A stretch of DNA of 64,000 nt from the NCBI GenBank assembly GCA_963817485.1, contig CAWFOR010000004.1, positions 66,625-130,624 of the forward strand, written 5' to 3'. The DNA is from Hyphomicrobium_A sp963817485 (GTDB lineage Bacteria; Pseudomonadota; Alphaproteobacteria; Rhizobiales; Hyphomicrobiaceae). Below the pieces are notes generated by a model. The model was given only the letters and a program-made list of their open reading frames with translations. It ran no database searches and was not told the origin of the DNA. A program made the translations under genes and the position numbers. Of this stretch, positions 16,418 to 27,011 are shown piece by piece (positions within the stretch are counted from its first letter, which is position 1; each line of letters starts with the position of its first letter).

Positions 16418-18125
16418 CTAGATGACTGGCCTGCGGATAAGGACAACTGCCGTTCCCGCAAAGAACAATGCAAGAGCGACGAAAGTCCAATCCCGCAACC
16501 GGACGTAGGCCGTCAAGGTTAATGCTGCAGGGAGACTGTTGTCGATCGTCCCTCGCTCGTTCAGTCCCAGCATTGCAAGCACGCGACCGTGCGCATCGAC
16601 CATCGCCGATACGCCGTTGTTGGCGGCGCGCACGAGCGGCAAGCCCTCTTCTACCGCGCGCACGCGCGCCTGGTGGAAATGCTGCCAAGGGCCGGCCGTA
16701 GCGCCGAACCAGCCGTCATTCGTGACGTTGAGCAGGAGCCCCGGGCGCTCGGACCCTTCAACCACCGAGGCGGGGAAGATCGCCTCATAGCAGATGAGCG
16801 CCGAGACCTGCGGCAGCCCCGGTATGCTTAACAGCGGGCGCGGCGAGGATCCCACCGAAAATCCGCCGCGCCAGTGCGCGAGCTGCTCCAGCCCGATGGT
16901 CTCGAGCGTGCTCTGGAAGGGCAGGTACTCGCCGAAGGGAACGAGATGGATCTTGTCGTAGACCGTCTCGAGCTGCCCGTTGTCCTTGAACACCATGAGG
17001 CTGTTGTAGCCCTCGGGCGTGGCACTGAACCGCAGCTCGGGATTCTTGAGCCGCAGGGCCCCGGAGATGAGCTGCGTACCCGGCGGCAGCAGCTCACCGA
17101 TGGCGTCCAGCGCCTCCGGGTGTTGCAGCGGTAGAAACGGCATCGCCGCCTCGGGCCAGACGAGGTGGGTGATGCCGGCGAGATCGTCGCGATGCCCCGA
17201 CGGGTCGCGGCGCGACAGATCGAGCTGATCCTGGAAGATGATGCCCTGCTTCTCCGCGCGCCACTTGTCCCGCTGGGGCACGCTCGCCTGCACGATGCGG
17301 ATGCGCACGCCGTCGACCGTCGGATCGGGGCCGCCCGAGAGGCGCCAAAGGCCGTAGCCGTAGAGGAGGACGAGCGGAACGATCGCGATTGCCGCGCCCG
17401 CGGCGACGGTGCGAATGCGGCCGGGGCCCGGAGTTGCGGCGGCGGCGACGACCAACGGGCTTGCGAAGATCACGACCGTCAGGATCGTCAGTCCATAGAC
17501 GCCGAACAGCGACGCCGACTGCATCAGGGTGAGCGGCGCGGTGAGCGCGTAGCCGAGCGTGTTCCACGGGAAACCGGTGAGGACGTGGCCGCGCAGCCAT
17601 TCCGCCACCGAGAGCGCGAGCGCCAGGATGATGACGCGCGCGAGCGCCCGGGGGCCACTTGAGCCGGGCGGCGGCGGTGGCGAGCCCCGTGAACAGTGCG
17701 AGCCCCGCCGGCAGAAGGGTTATGGCGAAGGGAATGAGCCAGGCGAACTTCTCGGCCTCGACGAGGAATGCCTCTGCGATCCAGAACAGCCCGAAGATGA
17801 AATAGCCGAAGCCAAACCACCATCCCGCGGCGAAGGCGCGAGCGGGCGCGCTGCGTCGGAACGTGCGGGCAGCGCCCGGCGCCGCCTCCGATCCGTCGAT
17901 CAGCCAGACCAGCAGCGGAAGCGTGGCAAACAGCACCGGCCACAGGAACAGCGGCGGCATGGCGAGCACCGACAGGCTGCCGGCGACAAAGGCCGTCGCG
18001 TAGCGCCGCCAGCCGGTCAACGCGGATATCGTTTGCGCGAATGCGCTCAAGCCTCCGGCGGACCGGCCCGCGTGGAAAGCAAGCGCGGTCCAGGGGGTGC
18101 GCAGGACCGCCACCGCCGCCCTCAC
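16418..18125 (-). CDS. lnt: apolipoprotein N-acyltransferase, one frameshift
   Basis: Lnt adds the third acyl chain to the N-terminal cysteine of lipoproteins in the inner membrane. The N-terminal half has several transmembrane helices (LSVLAMPPLFLWPVLFATLPLL cut here for length). The second half has R-G-H-V-L-T-G-F-P-W-N, a nitrilase-like domain with glutamate (L-V-W-P-E-A-A), lysine (Y-D-K-I-H-L-V-P-F-G-E-Y-L-P-F) and cysteine (A-L-I-C-Y-E-A-I-F-P) of the catalytic triad, and a last membrane helix. The two halves are in different frames; one extra base in the run of five G at 17650-17654 explains it. The GTG start at 18125 overlaps the restored corC stop by four bases (GTGA), so translation is likely coupled. 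Confidence 0.93.
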
Positions 18126-19175
18126 GCTTTATCGGGTTCGGTGGACACGGCGGCAGCCGTGGCGCTCCGCGGCTGGTGGATGCGCACCTTCTTCAGCGCG
18201 GCGTGCATCCGCATCGAGCACTTCCAGCTCCACCCCGCTCGGATGGCGCACGAGCTCGCCGCGGACCGGCACGCGTCCCAAGAGCGCAAACATCAGGCCC
18301 CCGAGGGTGTCGATGTCCTCCTCCTCCTCGGGCCGCAGCAGCTTTAGCCCGAGGTGCTCCTCGAGCTGCTTGATGGGCGTGCGCGCAGAGGCTACGAGCC
18401 CGAGCTTGGGCTCGACCGAGATGTAGGCCGCCTCCGCCACGTCGTGCTCGTCCTCGATATCGCCGACGATCTGCTCGACGAGATCCTCGATGGTGACGAG
18501 CCCGTCGGTGCCGCCGTACTCGTCGACAACGAGCGCCATATGGATGCGCGTCGACTGCATGCGAATGAGCAGGTTGGTCGTCGGCATGGACGAGGGCACG
18601 TAGAGGACCGGGCGGCGGATCTTGGCGGCCGCGATCGGGCGCGACAGGTCGATGCGGCTGAGGTCGAGCTGGGGAGGGTGCTCGTGCGCGGCTTCCACCG
18701 GCACATTGGCGACGACCGCAATCGGCGGATTGAAGATCTCGCCCGCCGCCTCCTTGGTGAGCCAGCGGAACAGATCCTTGATGTGGATCATGCCGCGCGG
18801 ATCGTCGAGCGTCTCGCTGAACAGAGGGATGCGCGACACGCCCGCCTCGCTGAACACTCGCAAAAGCTCCGACAAGGGGTCGTTCTCCGCCAGCGCGATG
18901 ATGTCGGCGCGCGGCACCATGATGTCATCGACGCGCAGGCCGCCGAACCGCAACAGCCGGCGCAGCATCTCGCGCTCTTCGGTCGAGAATGCGGCGTCGC
19001 CCTCGGGCTGCTCCTTGAGGCCGGCCTCGACCATCTCGCGCAGGCTCGGCGAGCGCAGGCCGAAGCGGCCGAGGAGGGCGGAAAGCAGGCTTTGCGTGCT
19101 CGCGCCCGCGGGCGCCGCCTCGCCGCTGGGGCCGGGCGGATCGCTTTTGTCGGCGGTGTAGTCCGAGGTGGTCAT
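18122..19175 (-). CDS. corC: CBS-domain protein CorC/TlyC family, frameshift near the C-terminus
   Basis: About 350 residues. It is a soluble member of the magnesium/cobalt-efflux or hemolysin-C-like family, with an N-terminal conserved region (RVDDIMVPRADI), two CBS domains and a C-terminal CorC_HlyC transporter-associated domain (G-R-V-P-V-R-G-E). As read, the C-terminus changes after L-D-A-D-A-R-R. Shifting one base at about 18195-18200 gives K-K-V-R-I-H, as usual in the family, and a TGA stop at 18122-18124 within the lnt start. It begins with an ATGA overlap with the ybeY stop. Part of the ybeY-corC-lnt run. Confidence 0.92.
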
Positions 19176-19726
19176 GACGCCGCCAGCTCGCCGCCCGCGT
19201 AGGGGTCGGCGATCCCTAGTGTCGCGAGAATGCGGACCTCCAGGGCTTCCATGACCTCGGCGTCCGCCGGTGACTGATGATCGTAGCCCTTAAGGTGCAG
19301 GAGCCCATGCACGACGAGGTGCTGCAGGTGATCGACGAACGGGATGCCCTGCTCCTCGGCCTCGCGGGCGACCGTCTCGGCCGCAAGCCCGATGTCGCCG
19401 AGGAAGCGGATTTGCTGATCCGAGGCCGGCGCTGAGAACGACAGCACGTTGGTCGGAGTGGGCTTGCCGCGGTAGGCCGCATTGAGTTTCGCCACCTCCT
19501 CGTCCGAGGAGAGCGCGATACAGGCTGAGCAATCGGACATATTGAGCTCGGCGGCGACCGCATCGGCGGCGGCGTTGACCGCCACGATCAGCGCATCGAG
19601 CTGCGGCCAGTCGCCGGCCTCGTGCACCACGTCGATGCTGAGACCTATCTGCGGCTCGGCGTCCGGGGACGCGTGCGCCTCGCCCTCGGGGGCACTTACG
19701 CTCTGCGCTGGCACGGTTGGAGGCAT
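19172..19726 (-). CDS. ybeY: endoribonuclease YbeY (16S rRNA maturation)
   Basis: A 184-residue protein with the YbeY zinc site H-G-L-L-H-L-K-G-Y-D-H near the C-terminus, plus T-N-V-L-S-F and L-G-D-I. YbeY takes part in 16S rRNA 3' end maturation and ribosome quality control. The N-terminal ~35 residues (MPPTVPAQSVSAPEGEAHAS) are an extra, low-complexity leader before I-D-V-V; the true start could be later. The gene is 7 bases after the corrected phoH stop and overlaps corC by four bases. Confidence 0.93.
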   Translation of the reverse strand: MPPTVPAQSVSAPEGEAHASPDAEPQIGLSIDVVHEAGDWPQLDALIVAVNAAADAVAAELNMSDCSACIALSSDEEVAKLNAAYRGKPTPTNVLSFSAPASDQQIRFLGDIGLAAETVAREAEEQGIPFVDHLQHLVVHGLLHLKGYDHQSPADAEVMEALEVRILATLGIADPYAGGELAAS

Positions 19727-19733
19727 GGTCCGG

Positions 19734-20802
<1,069 letters not shown>

Positions 20803-20886
20803 TTCTCGCCGCTCAGCCTAGCATACTGTGCCCGACACCCAATGGTGACCCCGAATCGGTCGCCAGACACTATGGTAAACGGTGCC

Positions 20887-22295
20887 TCAGACCGAGCGTA
20901 TGACACCGGCTAGACTATTGGGACCGCACGCCAAAATTTCAACAGGCAGGATTTGGCCGATATGCTCCGCGGGGGCCTCAGCGTGGACCGCCTGCAGGTA
21001 GGGTGAGCGGCCGACGAGCTGGCCCGGGCGGCGTCCGGGCTTCTCAAACAGTACCGGTAGCTTGCACCCGACCCAGCGGGCGTTGAAGGCCGCCTGCTGA
21101 ACCTCCAGCAGCTCCTGCAGCCGCGCCAGCCGCGCCGATTTGACCTCGTCGGGCACCTGCTCGCCGAGCTTGGCTGCCGGCGTACCGGGGCGCGGGCTGT
21201 ACTTGAACGAGTAGGCCTGCGCGAAGCCCACCTCCTCGGCCAGCCGCGAGCGTCTCCTCGAACTCGGCGTCGGTCTCGCCGGGGAAGCCGACGATAATGT
21301 CGGTCGAGAGGGCAATCTGCGGTTGCGCGGCGCGGATGCGGCCGACGAGGTCGAGGTAGTCGCCGCGCCGTGTGCTTGCGGTTCATCGCGCCGAGGATGC
21401 GATCGCAGCCGGCCTGAAACGGCAGGTGCAGATAGGGCATCAGCTTCTCTTCCTCGGCGTGCGCGGCGATGAGATCGTCGCTCATGTCGCGCGGATGGCT
21501 TGTCGTGTAGCGCAGCCGTGCGAGGCCATCGATGCACGCCAAGTGCCGGATGAGCTGCGCGAGCGACCACGCCGCGCCGCCCGGGCCCTCGCCGTGATAG
21601 GCGTTGACGTTCTGGCCGAGCAGCGTGATCTCGCGCACGCCACTTTCGACAAGAGCGCGCGCCTCGCGCTCGATGTCGGCAACGGAGCGCGAATACTCCA
21701 TGCCGCGCGTATACGGCACCACGCAGAACGTGCAGAACTTGTCGCAGCCCTCCTGCACGGTGAGGAACGCCGTAGCGGCGCGTGCCGGCGTCCGCGCGGG
21801 CAGCCGCGCGAACTTGTCCTCCTCGGGAAAGTCGGTGTCGACGAGGCTTTTCCTCTCGATCCTCGCGCGCGCCATCAGCTCGGGCAGGCGGTGATAGCTC
21901 TGCGGCCCCACGACGAGATCGACGGCGGGCGCGCGCCGAATGATCTCGGCGCCCTCGGCCTGGGCAACGCAGCCGACGACGGCGACGAGCGTGGAGCGCC
22001 CAGCGGCGGCGCGCTCCTCTTTCAGCTCGCGCACGCGGCCAAGCTCGGAATAGACCTTCTCGGCCGCCTTCTCGCGGATGTGGCAGGTGTTGAGCACCAC
22101 GAGGTCGGCGTCCTCGATGCTCGCCGTCTGCGCATAGCCTTGCTGCGCGAGCGCCTCCGTCATGCGCTCGCTGTCATAGACGTTCATCTGACAGCCGTAG
22201 GACTTGACGAAGACCTTGCCGCCGGCGCGCGCCGGCGCAGAGCAATCGGCACGCTCTTCATCCGCGTCGCAAGCTTCTGCCAACCGGTCGTCCAT
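20887..22295 (-). CDS. miaB: tRNA-2-methylthio-N6-dimethylallyladenosine synthase, two frameshifts
   Basis: MiaB is a radical-SAM methylthiotransferase that modifies A37 of tRNAs. The N-terminal UPF0004 domain holds cysteines in K-S-Y-G-C-Q-M-N, N-T-C-H-I-R and V-V-G-C-V-A-Q. The radical-SAM cluster is E-G-C-D-K-F-C-T-F-C. After N-R-K-H-T-A the frame is lost near 21365 and again near 21245; in between, the third frame encodes S-T-D-I-I-V-G-F-P-G-E-T, as expected. The last frame gives L-A-E-E-V-G-F and a TRAM domain ending at 20887. All parts are conserved, so two single-base errors are inferred. It lies between the acyltransferase and phoH. Confidence 0.94.
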
Positions 22296-22388
22296 GGTTA
22301 AGCACGCACCCCGTCAATTCGGGCGGGATGGCAGCATTCTCGGCATGATTTGTCCAGCTTGCGCCCCGGCGTGCCGTTGCCGCAGCCT

Positions 22389-23267
22389 CTAGACCCACTT
22401 TGCGGCCTGCCCGTTGCTCGAACGTGGCCGCACGGGTGCTGTGGCTTCGGGCGCCACGACGCTGAGCGGCTCCTGCGGCCCCCGCGCGCGCAGGATGCGG
22501 ACGACGTGCTCGCGCACTTCGGCCTCGCTGCGCCGCGCCAGATCCTTGCGGTCTACGAAGCTCGACAGCGGCACCGGCGCCCCGACACGGATGCGCACGT
22601 CGAGCGGGCCCGATTTCAGCAGCCGCCAGGCATGCGAGCGCATCTCCATGTCGCCGTACCAGCCGACGAAGGGGCGGTCGGCGCGCCCGAGCGGGATGCC
22701 GTGCAGGCGCGTGTAGACGAGCGATAGCGTCTGCACCACGGCGCCGGAGGCTTCCCGCTCGCGGCCGCCTGAAGGCTTCGCGGCAGCAAACAGCGAGGTC
22801 ATGAAGGGCAGCACCCGGTTGCCGTCGCTCGATGTTCCCTCCGCGAACAAGACGATGGTGTCGCCCTGCTCGAGGCGCGAGAGGATCTCGCCCGCAGCCT
22901 CGCCGACGGCCGAGCGCTTCGCCCGATCGACGAACACGGAGCGCTGCAGCCGCGCGAGCGAGGAGACGAACGGCCAGCCACCGACCTCCTTCTTCGCCAC
23001 GAAGGAGACGGGCGCGACCGCCGACAGCACCGGGATGTCGAGCCAGGAGGTGTGATTGGCGACGAGGAGCACCGGCTTATCGCGCGCAACTTCACCCTCG
23101 AGCTCGATGCGGATCCCGAGCAGGCGGCAGACGCGGCGGTGATACCAGTTGGGAAAGTGTCGCGCGGCGTTCGCATTGAAACGCAGCAGCACCGCCTGCA
23201 CCGGCATCAGCGGGACCGTCAGCGCGAAGAAGCCGGTGAGAACGGAACCGCCCCTGATCGCGCCCAT
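22389..23267 (-). CDS. 1-acylglycerol-3-phosphate-type acyltransferase (OlsA or PlsC)
   Basis: A 292-residue membrane-associated acyltransferase. The start at ATG 23267 is chosen because an ideal GGAGG-type ribosome site precedes it; the long upstream extension is not coding-like. It opens with a hydrophobic helix and has the family motifs N-H-T-S-W-L-D (HX4D catalytic motif) and F-A-E-G-T-S-S-D-G (acceptor-phosphate site). The position between fur-like and miaB genes is that of olsA in Sinorhizobium, which acylates lyso-ornithine lipid. An OlsB-type gene is also present at 49.7 kb, so OlsA is a fair guess, but PlsC activity cannot be excluded. Confidence 0.88.
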   Translation of the reverse strand: MGAIRGGSVLTGFFALTVPLMPVQAVLLRFNANAARHFPNWYHRRVCRLLGIRIELEGEVARDKPVLLVANHTSWLDIPVLSAVAPVSFVAKKEVGGWPFVSSLARLQRSVFVDRAKRSAVGEAAGEILSRLEQGDTIVLFAEGTSSDGNRVLPFMTSLFAAAKPSGGREREASGAVVQTLSLVYTRLHGIPLGRADRPFVGWYGDMEMRSHAWRLLKSGPLDVRIRVGAPVPLSSFVDRKDLARRSEAEVREHVVRILRARGPQEPLSVVAPEATAPVRPRSSNGQAAKWV

Positions 23268-23287
23268 CTCGCCTCCTCCGCTCAACG

Positions 23288-23728
23288 CTACTTCTTGCCG
23301 GCTTTCACGCGGACGCCATAGAGCTCGAGCCGATGGCCCACGAGCTTGAAGCCGAGCTCGCGTGCGATCCGCTCCTGCAGCGCCTCGATCAACTCGTTGC
23401 GAAACTCGATGACGCGCCCGCTCTCGACATCGATCAGGTGGTCGTGGTGGGGACCCGTCGCCTCCTCGTAGCGGCCGCGCTTGTGGCCGAAGTCGTGGCG
23501 CTCGAGGATGCCCTTCTCCGAAAACAGCTTCAGCGTGCGATAGACGGTCGATAGCGATATGCGCGCATCGACCTTGTTGGCACGGCGATAGACCTCCTCG
23601 ACGTCCGGGTGGTCCTTCGCCGAGCCCAGCACGCGCGCGATCACTCGGCGCTGCCCGGTCATGCGCAGTCCTTGGGCCGCGCACAACTCCTCGATGCGCG
23701 AGAGGTGGTCCTTGTCGGGGTCGGGCAT
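23288..23728 (-). CDS. Fur-family metal-responsive regulator
   Basis: About 146 residues from ATG 23728; an in-frame TTG at 23776 would add 16 residues. The winged-helix domain shows R-M-T-G-Q-R-R-V-I-A-R-V-L, D-H-P-D-V-E-E-V-Y-R-R-A and I-S-L-S-T-V-Y-R-T-L. The dimerisation domain has the metal ligands in H-H-D-H-L-I-D and the motif E-L-Y-G. There is no C-terminal Cys-x-x-Cys pair. In this order such proteins often act as the manganese regulator Mur rather than as an iron regulator. The iron role there is mostly carried by Irr and RirA. It lies 20 bases before the acyltransferase gene. Confidence 0.9.
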   Translation of the reverse strand: MPDPDKDHLSRIEELCAAQGLRMTGQRRVIARVLGSAKDHPDVEEVYRRANKVDARISLSTVYRTLKLFSEKGILERHDFGHKRGRYEEATGPHHDHLIDVESGRVIEFRNELIEALQERIARELGFKLVGHRLELYGVRVKAGKK

Positions 23729-23811
23729 GAAGCGGCCGATCAGCTCACGCTCACTCGTGGCTTTATATGAGGGCAATTAGGGCCCGTCCACCTGCGCAGG
23801 GGCGGCACCGC

Positions 23812-24300
23812 CTAGAGGGCGAGCGAAAGGATGAGCGCGTCGACGGGCGGCCCGCTCGCACGCGCATAATAGCCCTTGCGGCTGGCAACGATGGCAAAGC
23901 CGAGCCCCTCGTAGAGCCTTATGGCCGCGGTGTTGTCTGCCGCCACCTCCAGGAACAGGCGCTTGACCTCGGCGCGGCGAGCCGCGCGGATGAGACCCTC
24001 GACCATCTGGCGCCCGATGCCGCGGCGCTGCCACTCGGGTGCCACTCCGATCGAGAGGATCTCCGCCTGGTCCCCCGCGATCTGACCGATGACGAAGCCG
24101 GCGAGCACCTTGGGCTCGCGTATCTGGGCGATGAACGCCGCAGCGGCCGGATGCTCGATGAGGCGACCGATGCTGGCGGCGTCCCAGGCCGGATCGAACA
24201 GGCGCGCGTGCAGCTCGGCGATGTCGGGAACACGCTCGGGGCTTGCCCACAACAGGCTCAAGTTGCGTGGGTCGAGCGGGATCAGGGTGGCAGGCTTCAC
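23812..24300 (-). CDS. rimI: ribosomal-protein-alanine N-acetyltransferase-like GNAT
   Basis: A 162-residue GNAT-family acetyltransferase. The acetyl-CoA loop is R-R-G-I-G-R-Q-M, preceded by a strand (AEILSIGVAPEWQ). The final motif A-I-R-L-Y-E-G-L-G-F is typical of RimI, which acetylates ribosomal protein S18. The GTG start overlaps the tsaB stop (GTGA), so the pair is translationally coupled as in many bacteria. The fur-like gene follows. Confidence 0.9.
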   Translation of the reverse strand: MKPATLIPLDPRNLSLLWASPERVPDIAELHARLFDPAWDAASIGRLIEHPAAAAFIAQIREPKVLAGFVIGQIAGDQAEILSIGVAPEWQRRGIGRQMVEGLIRAARRAEVKRLFLEVAADNTAAIRLYEGLGFAIVASRKGYYARASGPPVDALILSLAL

Positions 24301-25001
24301 GGCTGGGCCCTCGCAATCGATTTCCCGTCCTGGGGCTTGGCATCGGGCGCCCGAAGATAAAGCGGCACCAGGGGACCTTGGCTGGCGGGGAGCTCGAAGG
24401 CCATGCGCGCCAACGCCGCGGCGTCGGGCAGCAAATCGGGCAGACGTGCCACCATGCGGCGCCCGGAGGCTGCAGCGGCTGTGGCGACGGCTTCGGCGGC
24501 CGAGCCCACAACGATCAGCGCGCCCGCGCCGATACGGCCAGCCTCCTCGATGGAGAGAAGCAGCGGGGGCGATTTGGGCTCGAGCGCGCTGGCCGCAAAC
24601 AATTGCACGTACGCTTGTCCGCGCCGCGCATCGACGGCGACGGCGAGGTCGGTGCCGGGAGGCGGCAGCAGCTCCCGCAGAGCCGCCTCCGCCATCACCG
24701 CAAGGCTCGACGCGCCGACGACTTCTTTGCTGCTCGAAAGCGCCAGCGCGCGTGCCGCGGCGACCCCGATGCGCGTACCGGTGAAGGTGCCGGGCCCCAC
24801 GGTCACGGCCAGGCGATCGATGTGGCTGAAGGTCAAGCCGGCGCGGCTCATCACCTCCTCGACCATCGGTATGAGCCGCTCGGCGTGGCCCGTCTCGAAG
24901 CGCTCGAGCGCGCCTGAAAATTCGACGGCTCGATCCGCGCCCGTCTGCGCCACGCAGACGGAGCAGGCATCGAAACAGGTGTCGAAGGCCAGAATATTCA
25001 T
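24297..25001 (-). CDS. tsaB: tRNA threonylcarbamoyladenosine protein TsaB
   Basis: A 234-residue ASKHA-fold protein that supports TsaD in t6A37 tRNA modification. It begins M-N-I-L-A-F-D-T-C-F-D-A-C-S-V-C-V, then has H-A-E-R-L-I-P-M-V and V-T-V-G-P-G-T-F-T-G-T-R-I-G. These are the family's diagnostic stretches. The start is ATG 25001. It heads the tsaB-rimI-fur-acyltransferase-miaB run, which continues on the same strand with short gaps. Confidence 0.94.
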   Translation of the reverse strand: MNILAFDTCFDACSVCVAQTGADRAVEFSGALERFETGHAERLIPMVEEVMSRAGLTFSHIDRLAVTVGPGTFTGTRIGVAAARALALSSSKEVVGASSLAVMAEAALRELLPPPGTDLAVAVDARRGQAYVQLFAASALEPKSPPLLLSIEEAGRIGAGALIVVGSAAEAVATAAAASGRRMVARLPDLLPDAAALARMAFELPASQGPLVPLYLRAPDAKPQDGKSIARAQP

Positions 25002-25069
25002 GGCCTCCAGCCTATACGCAGCACGCGCCTTATTTTCCACCCCCCAAAGCCCGGCGCGATGAGGCGGCT

Positions 25070-25660
25070 TCATGCGATCTTCGCCATTTCGGCGAACGTA
25101 AACCGCGGCGAACGCGGCATTACGCCCGCCCAATCGCCGTAGCCGAGATTGCACAGGAAATTCGACTTGACGCCGGTGCCGGCGAAAAATGCCTTGTCCA
25201 CGCCGTCGTTGTCGAAGCCCGACATCGGCCCGGTATCGAGGCCCAGCGCGCGCGCCGCAAGGATCAGGTAGGCGCCCTGCAGGGTCCCGTTGCGAAAGGC
25301 CGTGACCTTGATCTTCTCGTCCTGGCCGACAAACCAGCTCCGCGCGTCGGTGTGCGGAAACAGCTTCGGCAATTGCTCGTAGAATTCCAAATCGTAGCCG
25401 ACGATGGCGCATACCGGGGCCTGCATCGTCTTCTCGCGGTTGCCTTCGCTCAAGAGCGGCCTCAGGCGCTCCTTAGCTTCCTTCGATTTCACGAAGATGA
25501 AGCGCGCCGGCGAGCAGTTGGCGCTGGTCGGCCCCATCTGGAGCACATTGACAAGCCGATGCAGGAGAGTGTCCGGCACATCCTTTTGCTGCCACTTGTT
25601 ATGCGTGCGGGCGTCTAGAAAAAGCTGCTTCAGTGCGGCTTCGTCGATGGCTTGCGACAT
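25070..25660 (-). CDS. nitroreductase-family FMN oxidoreductase (RutE/HadB-like)
   Basis: A 196-residue protein from ATG 25660. The sequence S-Q-A-I-D-E-A-A-L-K-Q-L-F-L-D-A-R-T-H-N-K-W and the phosphate/FMN motif G-P-T-S-A-N-C-S-P-A-R match the subfamily annotated as malonic semialdehyde reductase RutE or HadB/NfnB-like. L-G-L-D-T-G-P-M-S-G-F-D is another subfamily hallmark. No rut genes lie nearby, so a pyrimidine-degradation role is not supported, and its natural substrate is open. It is separated from the NfuA gene by a terminator. Confidence 0.88.
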   Translation of the reverse strand: MSQAIDEAALKQLFLDARTHNKWQQKDVPDTLLHRLVNVLQMGPTSANCSPARFIFVKSKEAKERLRPLLSEGNREKTMQAPVCAIVGYDLEFYEQLPKLFPHTDARSWFVGQDEKIKVTAFRNGTLQGAYLILAARALGLDTGPMSGFDNDGVDKAFFAGTGVKSNFLCNLGYGDWAGVMPRSPRFTFAEMAKIA

Positions 25661-25698
25661 CAGGGGCCTCCAGAGGAACGCGTGGCCCGATGCTAACG

Positions 25699-25723
25699 AA
25701 AAACCCCGCTCATTTGGGCGGGG
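25699..25723 (-). terminator. rho-independent terminator after the NfuA-like gene
   Basis: On the minus strand a six-base stem (CCCCGC / GCGGGG) with an 8-base loop is followed by five T. It lies 40 bases past the stop of the NfuA-like gene and upstream of the nitroreductase start. Confidence 0.8.
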
Positions 25724-25763
25724 TTCCTCAAGTCCTTGTGCACAGACGTCAGGGAGCGGAGCC

Positions 25764-26315
25764 TCAGGCGGCCCGCACCTCCTGCACCTCGGGGCAGAAA
25801 TGCCGGAGCAGGTTCTCGATGCCGTGCCGCAGCGTAGCCGTGGAGCTGGGGCAGCCGGAGCAAGCTCCGCGCATGTGCAGGTAAACGACGCCGTCGCGGA
25901 AGCCCGAGAAGGTGATGTCGCCGCCGTCCTGGGCCACTGCCGGGCGCACGCGCGTCTCCAACAGCTCCTTAATGGTATCGACGATGGTCTGGTCCTTGGG
26001 ATCGTAGGCATCGCTCGCGCCGTCGTTGGCCACCTCCGCGACCACGGGAACGCCAGACACGTAGTGCTCCATGATGGCGCCGAGGATCATCGGCTTCAGG
26101 TGCTGCCACTCCGCCTCGCCCTTAGTGACCGAGATGAAGTCGGAGCCCAGAAACACGCCGCGCACGCCCTTGATGTCGAACAGGCGCGCTGCGAGCGGAG
26201 ATACCAGGGCCTCGGTCTTGTCGGTGAAGTCGGCGGTACCCTCGGCGAGCACGGGCTTTCCGGGAATGAACTTCAGCGTGGCGGGATTGGGCGTCGCCTC
26301 GGTCTGGATGAACAT
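25764..26315 (-). CDS. NfuA/NifU-type Fe-S cluster carrier
   Basis: A 183-residue protein with an N-terminal Nfu_N domain (QTEATPNPATLKFIPG) and a C-terminal NifU-like domain. The latter holds the cluster ligands C152 and C155 in G-A-C-S-G-C-P-S-S. It is thought to deliver Fe-S clusters to target enzymes, as eukaryotic NFU1 does. The start at ATG 26315 is clear. About 55-70 bases upstream is an inverted repeat close to the Irr/ICE box, which fits an iron-controlled promoter. The gene ends at a strong terminator, so it looks monocistronic. Confidence 0.93.
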   Translation of the reverse strand: MFIQTEATPNPATLKFIPGKPVLAEGTADFTDKTEALVSPLAARLFDIKGVRGVFLGSDFISVTKGEAEWQHLKPMILGAIMEHYVSGVPVVAEVANDGASDAYDPKDQTIVDTIKELLETRVRPAVAQDGGDITFSGFRDGVVYLHMRGACSGCPSSTATLRHGIENLLRHFCPEVQEVRAA

Positions 26316-26368
26316 CGCCTCGTCTCCGTTTGGCCGGGGCCGGCCTCAGGCTGGCACGGTCCTCATTA

Positions 26369-26383
26369 TTAGAACGTCTCTAA
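26369..26383 (-). promoter_or_regulatory. candidate Irr (ICE) box
   Basis: TTAGAACGTCTCTAA is an inverted repeat (TTAGA-N5-TCTAA). It differs at one position from the core TTAGAA-N3-TTCTAA known for the iron-response regulator Irr in rhizobia. It lies 54-68 bases upstream of the NfuA-like start. No Irr gene is in this window. Confidence 0.45.
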
Positions 26384-26431
26384 GCTGCTTTTCAACATAG
26401 GAGACATCGGCTGCAATTTCGAGGGCTTTCC

Positions 26432-26941
26432 TTATGCCAAAGCCTGAATATCGGCCAGCTCGAGCGTCCCCGGCACAATCGTCATGGGAATGGGGAAGTT
26501 CCCGGCCGTGGTGCCGGCGGCGAGGGTCGAGACGAGCGGGCCCGGGCCGGCCGGGTCGTTGGAGGCCCCGAGCACCAGGAGCGCGATATCGTCGTCCTCG
26601 TCGATGAGGCGGCGGATCTCCTCGGCCTTCCCCCCCTCGCGGATGATCTCCTCGCAGGCCACGCCCTCGAACCCGGCAAGGTTGAGCTTCCGCCGGAACA
26701 GGCGGAACAGGGCCTTCGCCTTCGCCGTCTCCTCCTCGACCTGCTGCTGGCGCACGTTGATCCAGTGCTGGAATTCCTGCGGCACGATCACGTAGAGCAT
26801 GACGATCGAGCCCGAGGAGCGCTGGATGCGGCTCGCGGCGAAATAAAGCGCGCTCTCGACCTCCATGCTCTCGTCGACGATGAGCAGGAACTTGCGAAAG
26901 TGCCCGGCTTCAAAGGATCGGCGCGTCTTTTTCGAACTCAT
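26432..26941 (-). CDS. universal stress protein (UspA family)
   Basis: A 169-residue protein from ATG 26941; an upstream in-frame start at 26974 is less likely. It reads F-L-L-I-V-D-E-S-M-E-V-E-S-A-L at the start, as USPs do, then a hydrophobic strand (SIVMLYVIVP), and D-I-A-L-L-V-L-G-A-S near the ATP-binding region. The last loop lacks a full G-x-G-S ATP-binding pattern, so ATP binding is uncertain. It lies 70 bases from trpS on the same strand. Confidence 0.85.
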   Translation of the reverse strand: MSSKKTRRSFEAGHFRKFLLIVDESMEVESALYFAASRIQRSSGSIVMLYVIVPQEFQHWINVRQQQVEEETAKAKALFRLFRRKLNLAGFEGVACEEIIREGGKAEEIRRLIDEDDDIALLVLGASNDPAGPGPLVSTLAAGTTAGNFPIPMTIVPGTLELADIQALA

Positions 26942-27011
26942 GCGCCCATGCTGCCATGGGGCGAGGCCGCCCACAACATGCCGATAGCGCCGGAAGCGGA
27001 CTGGCGGATGC

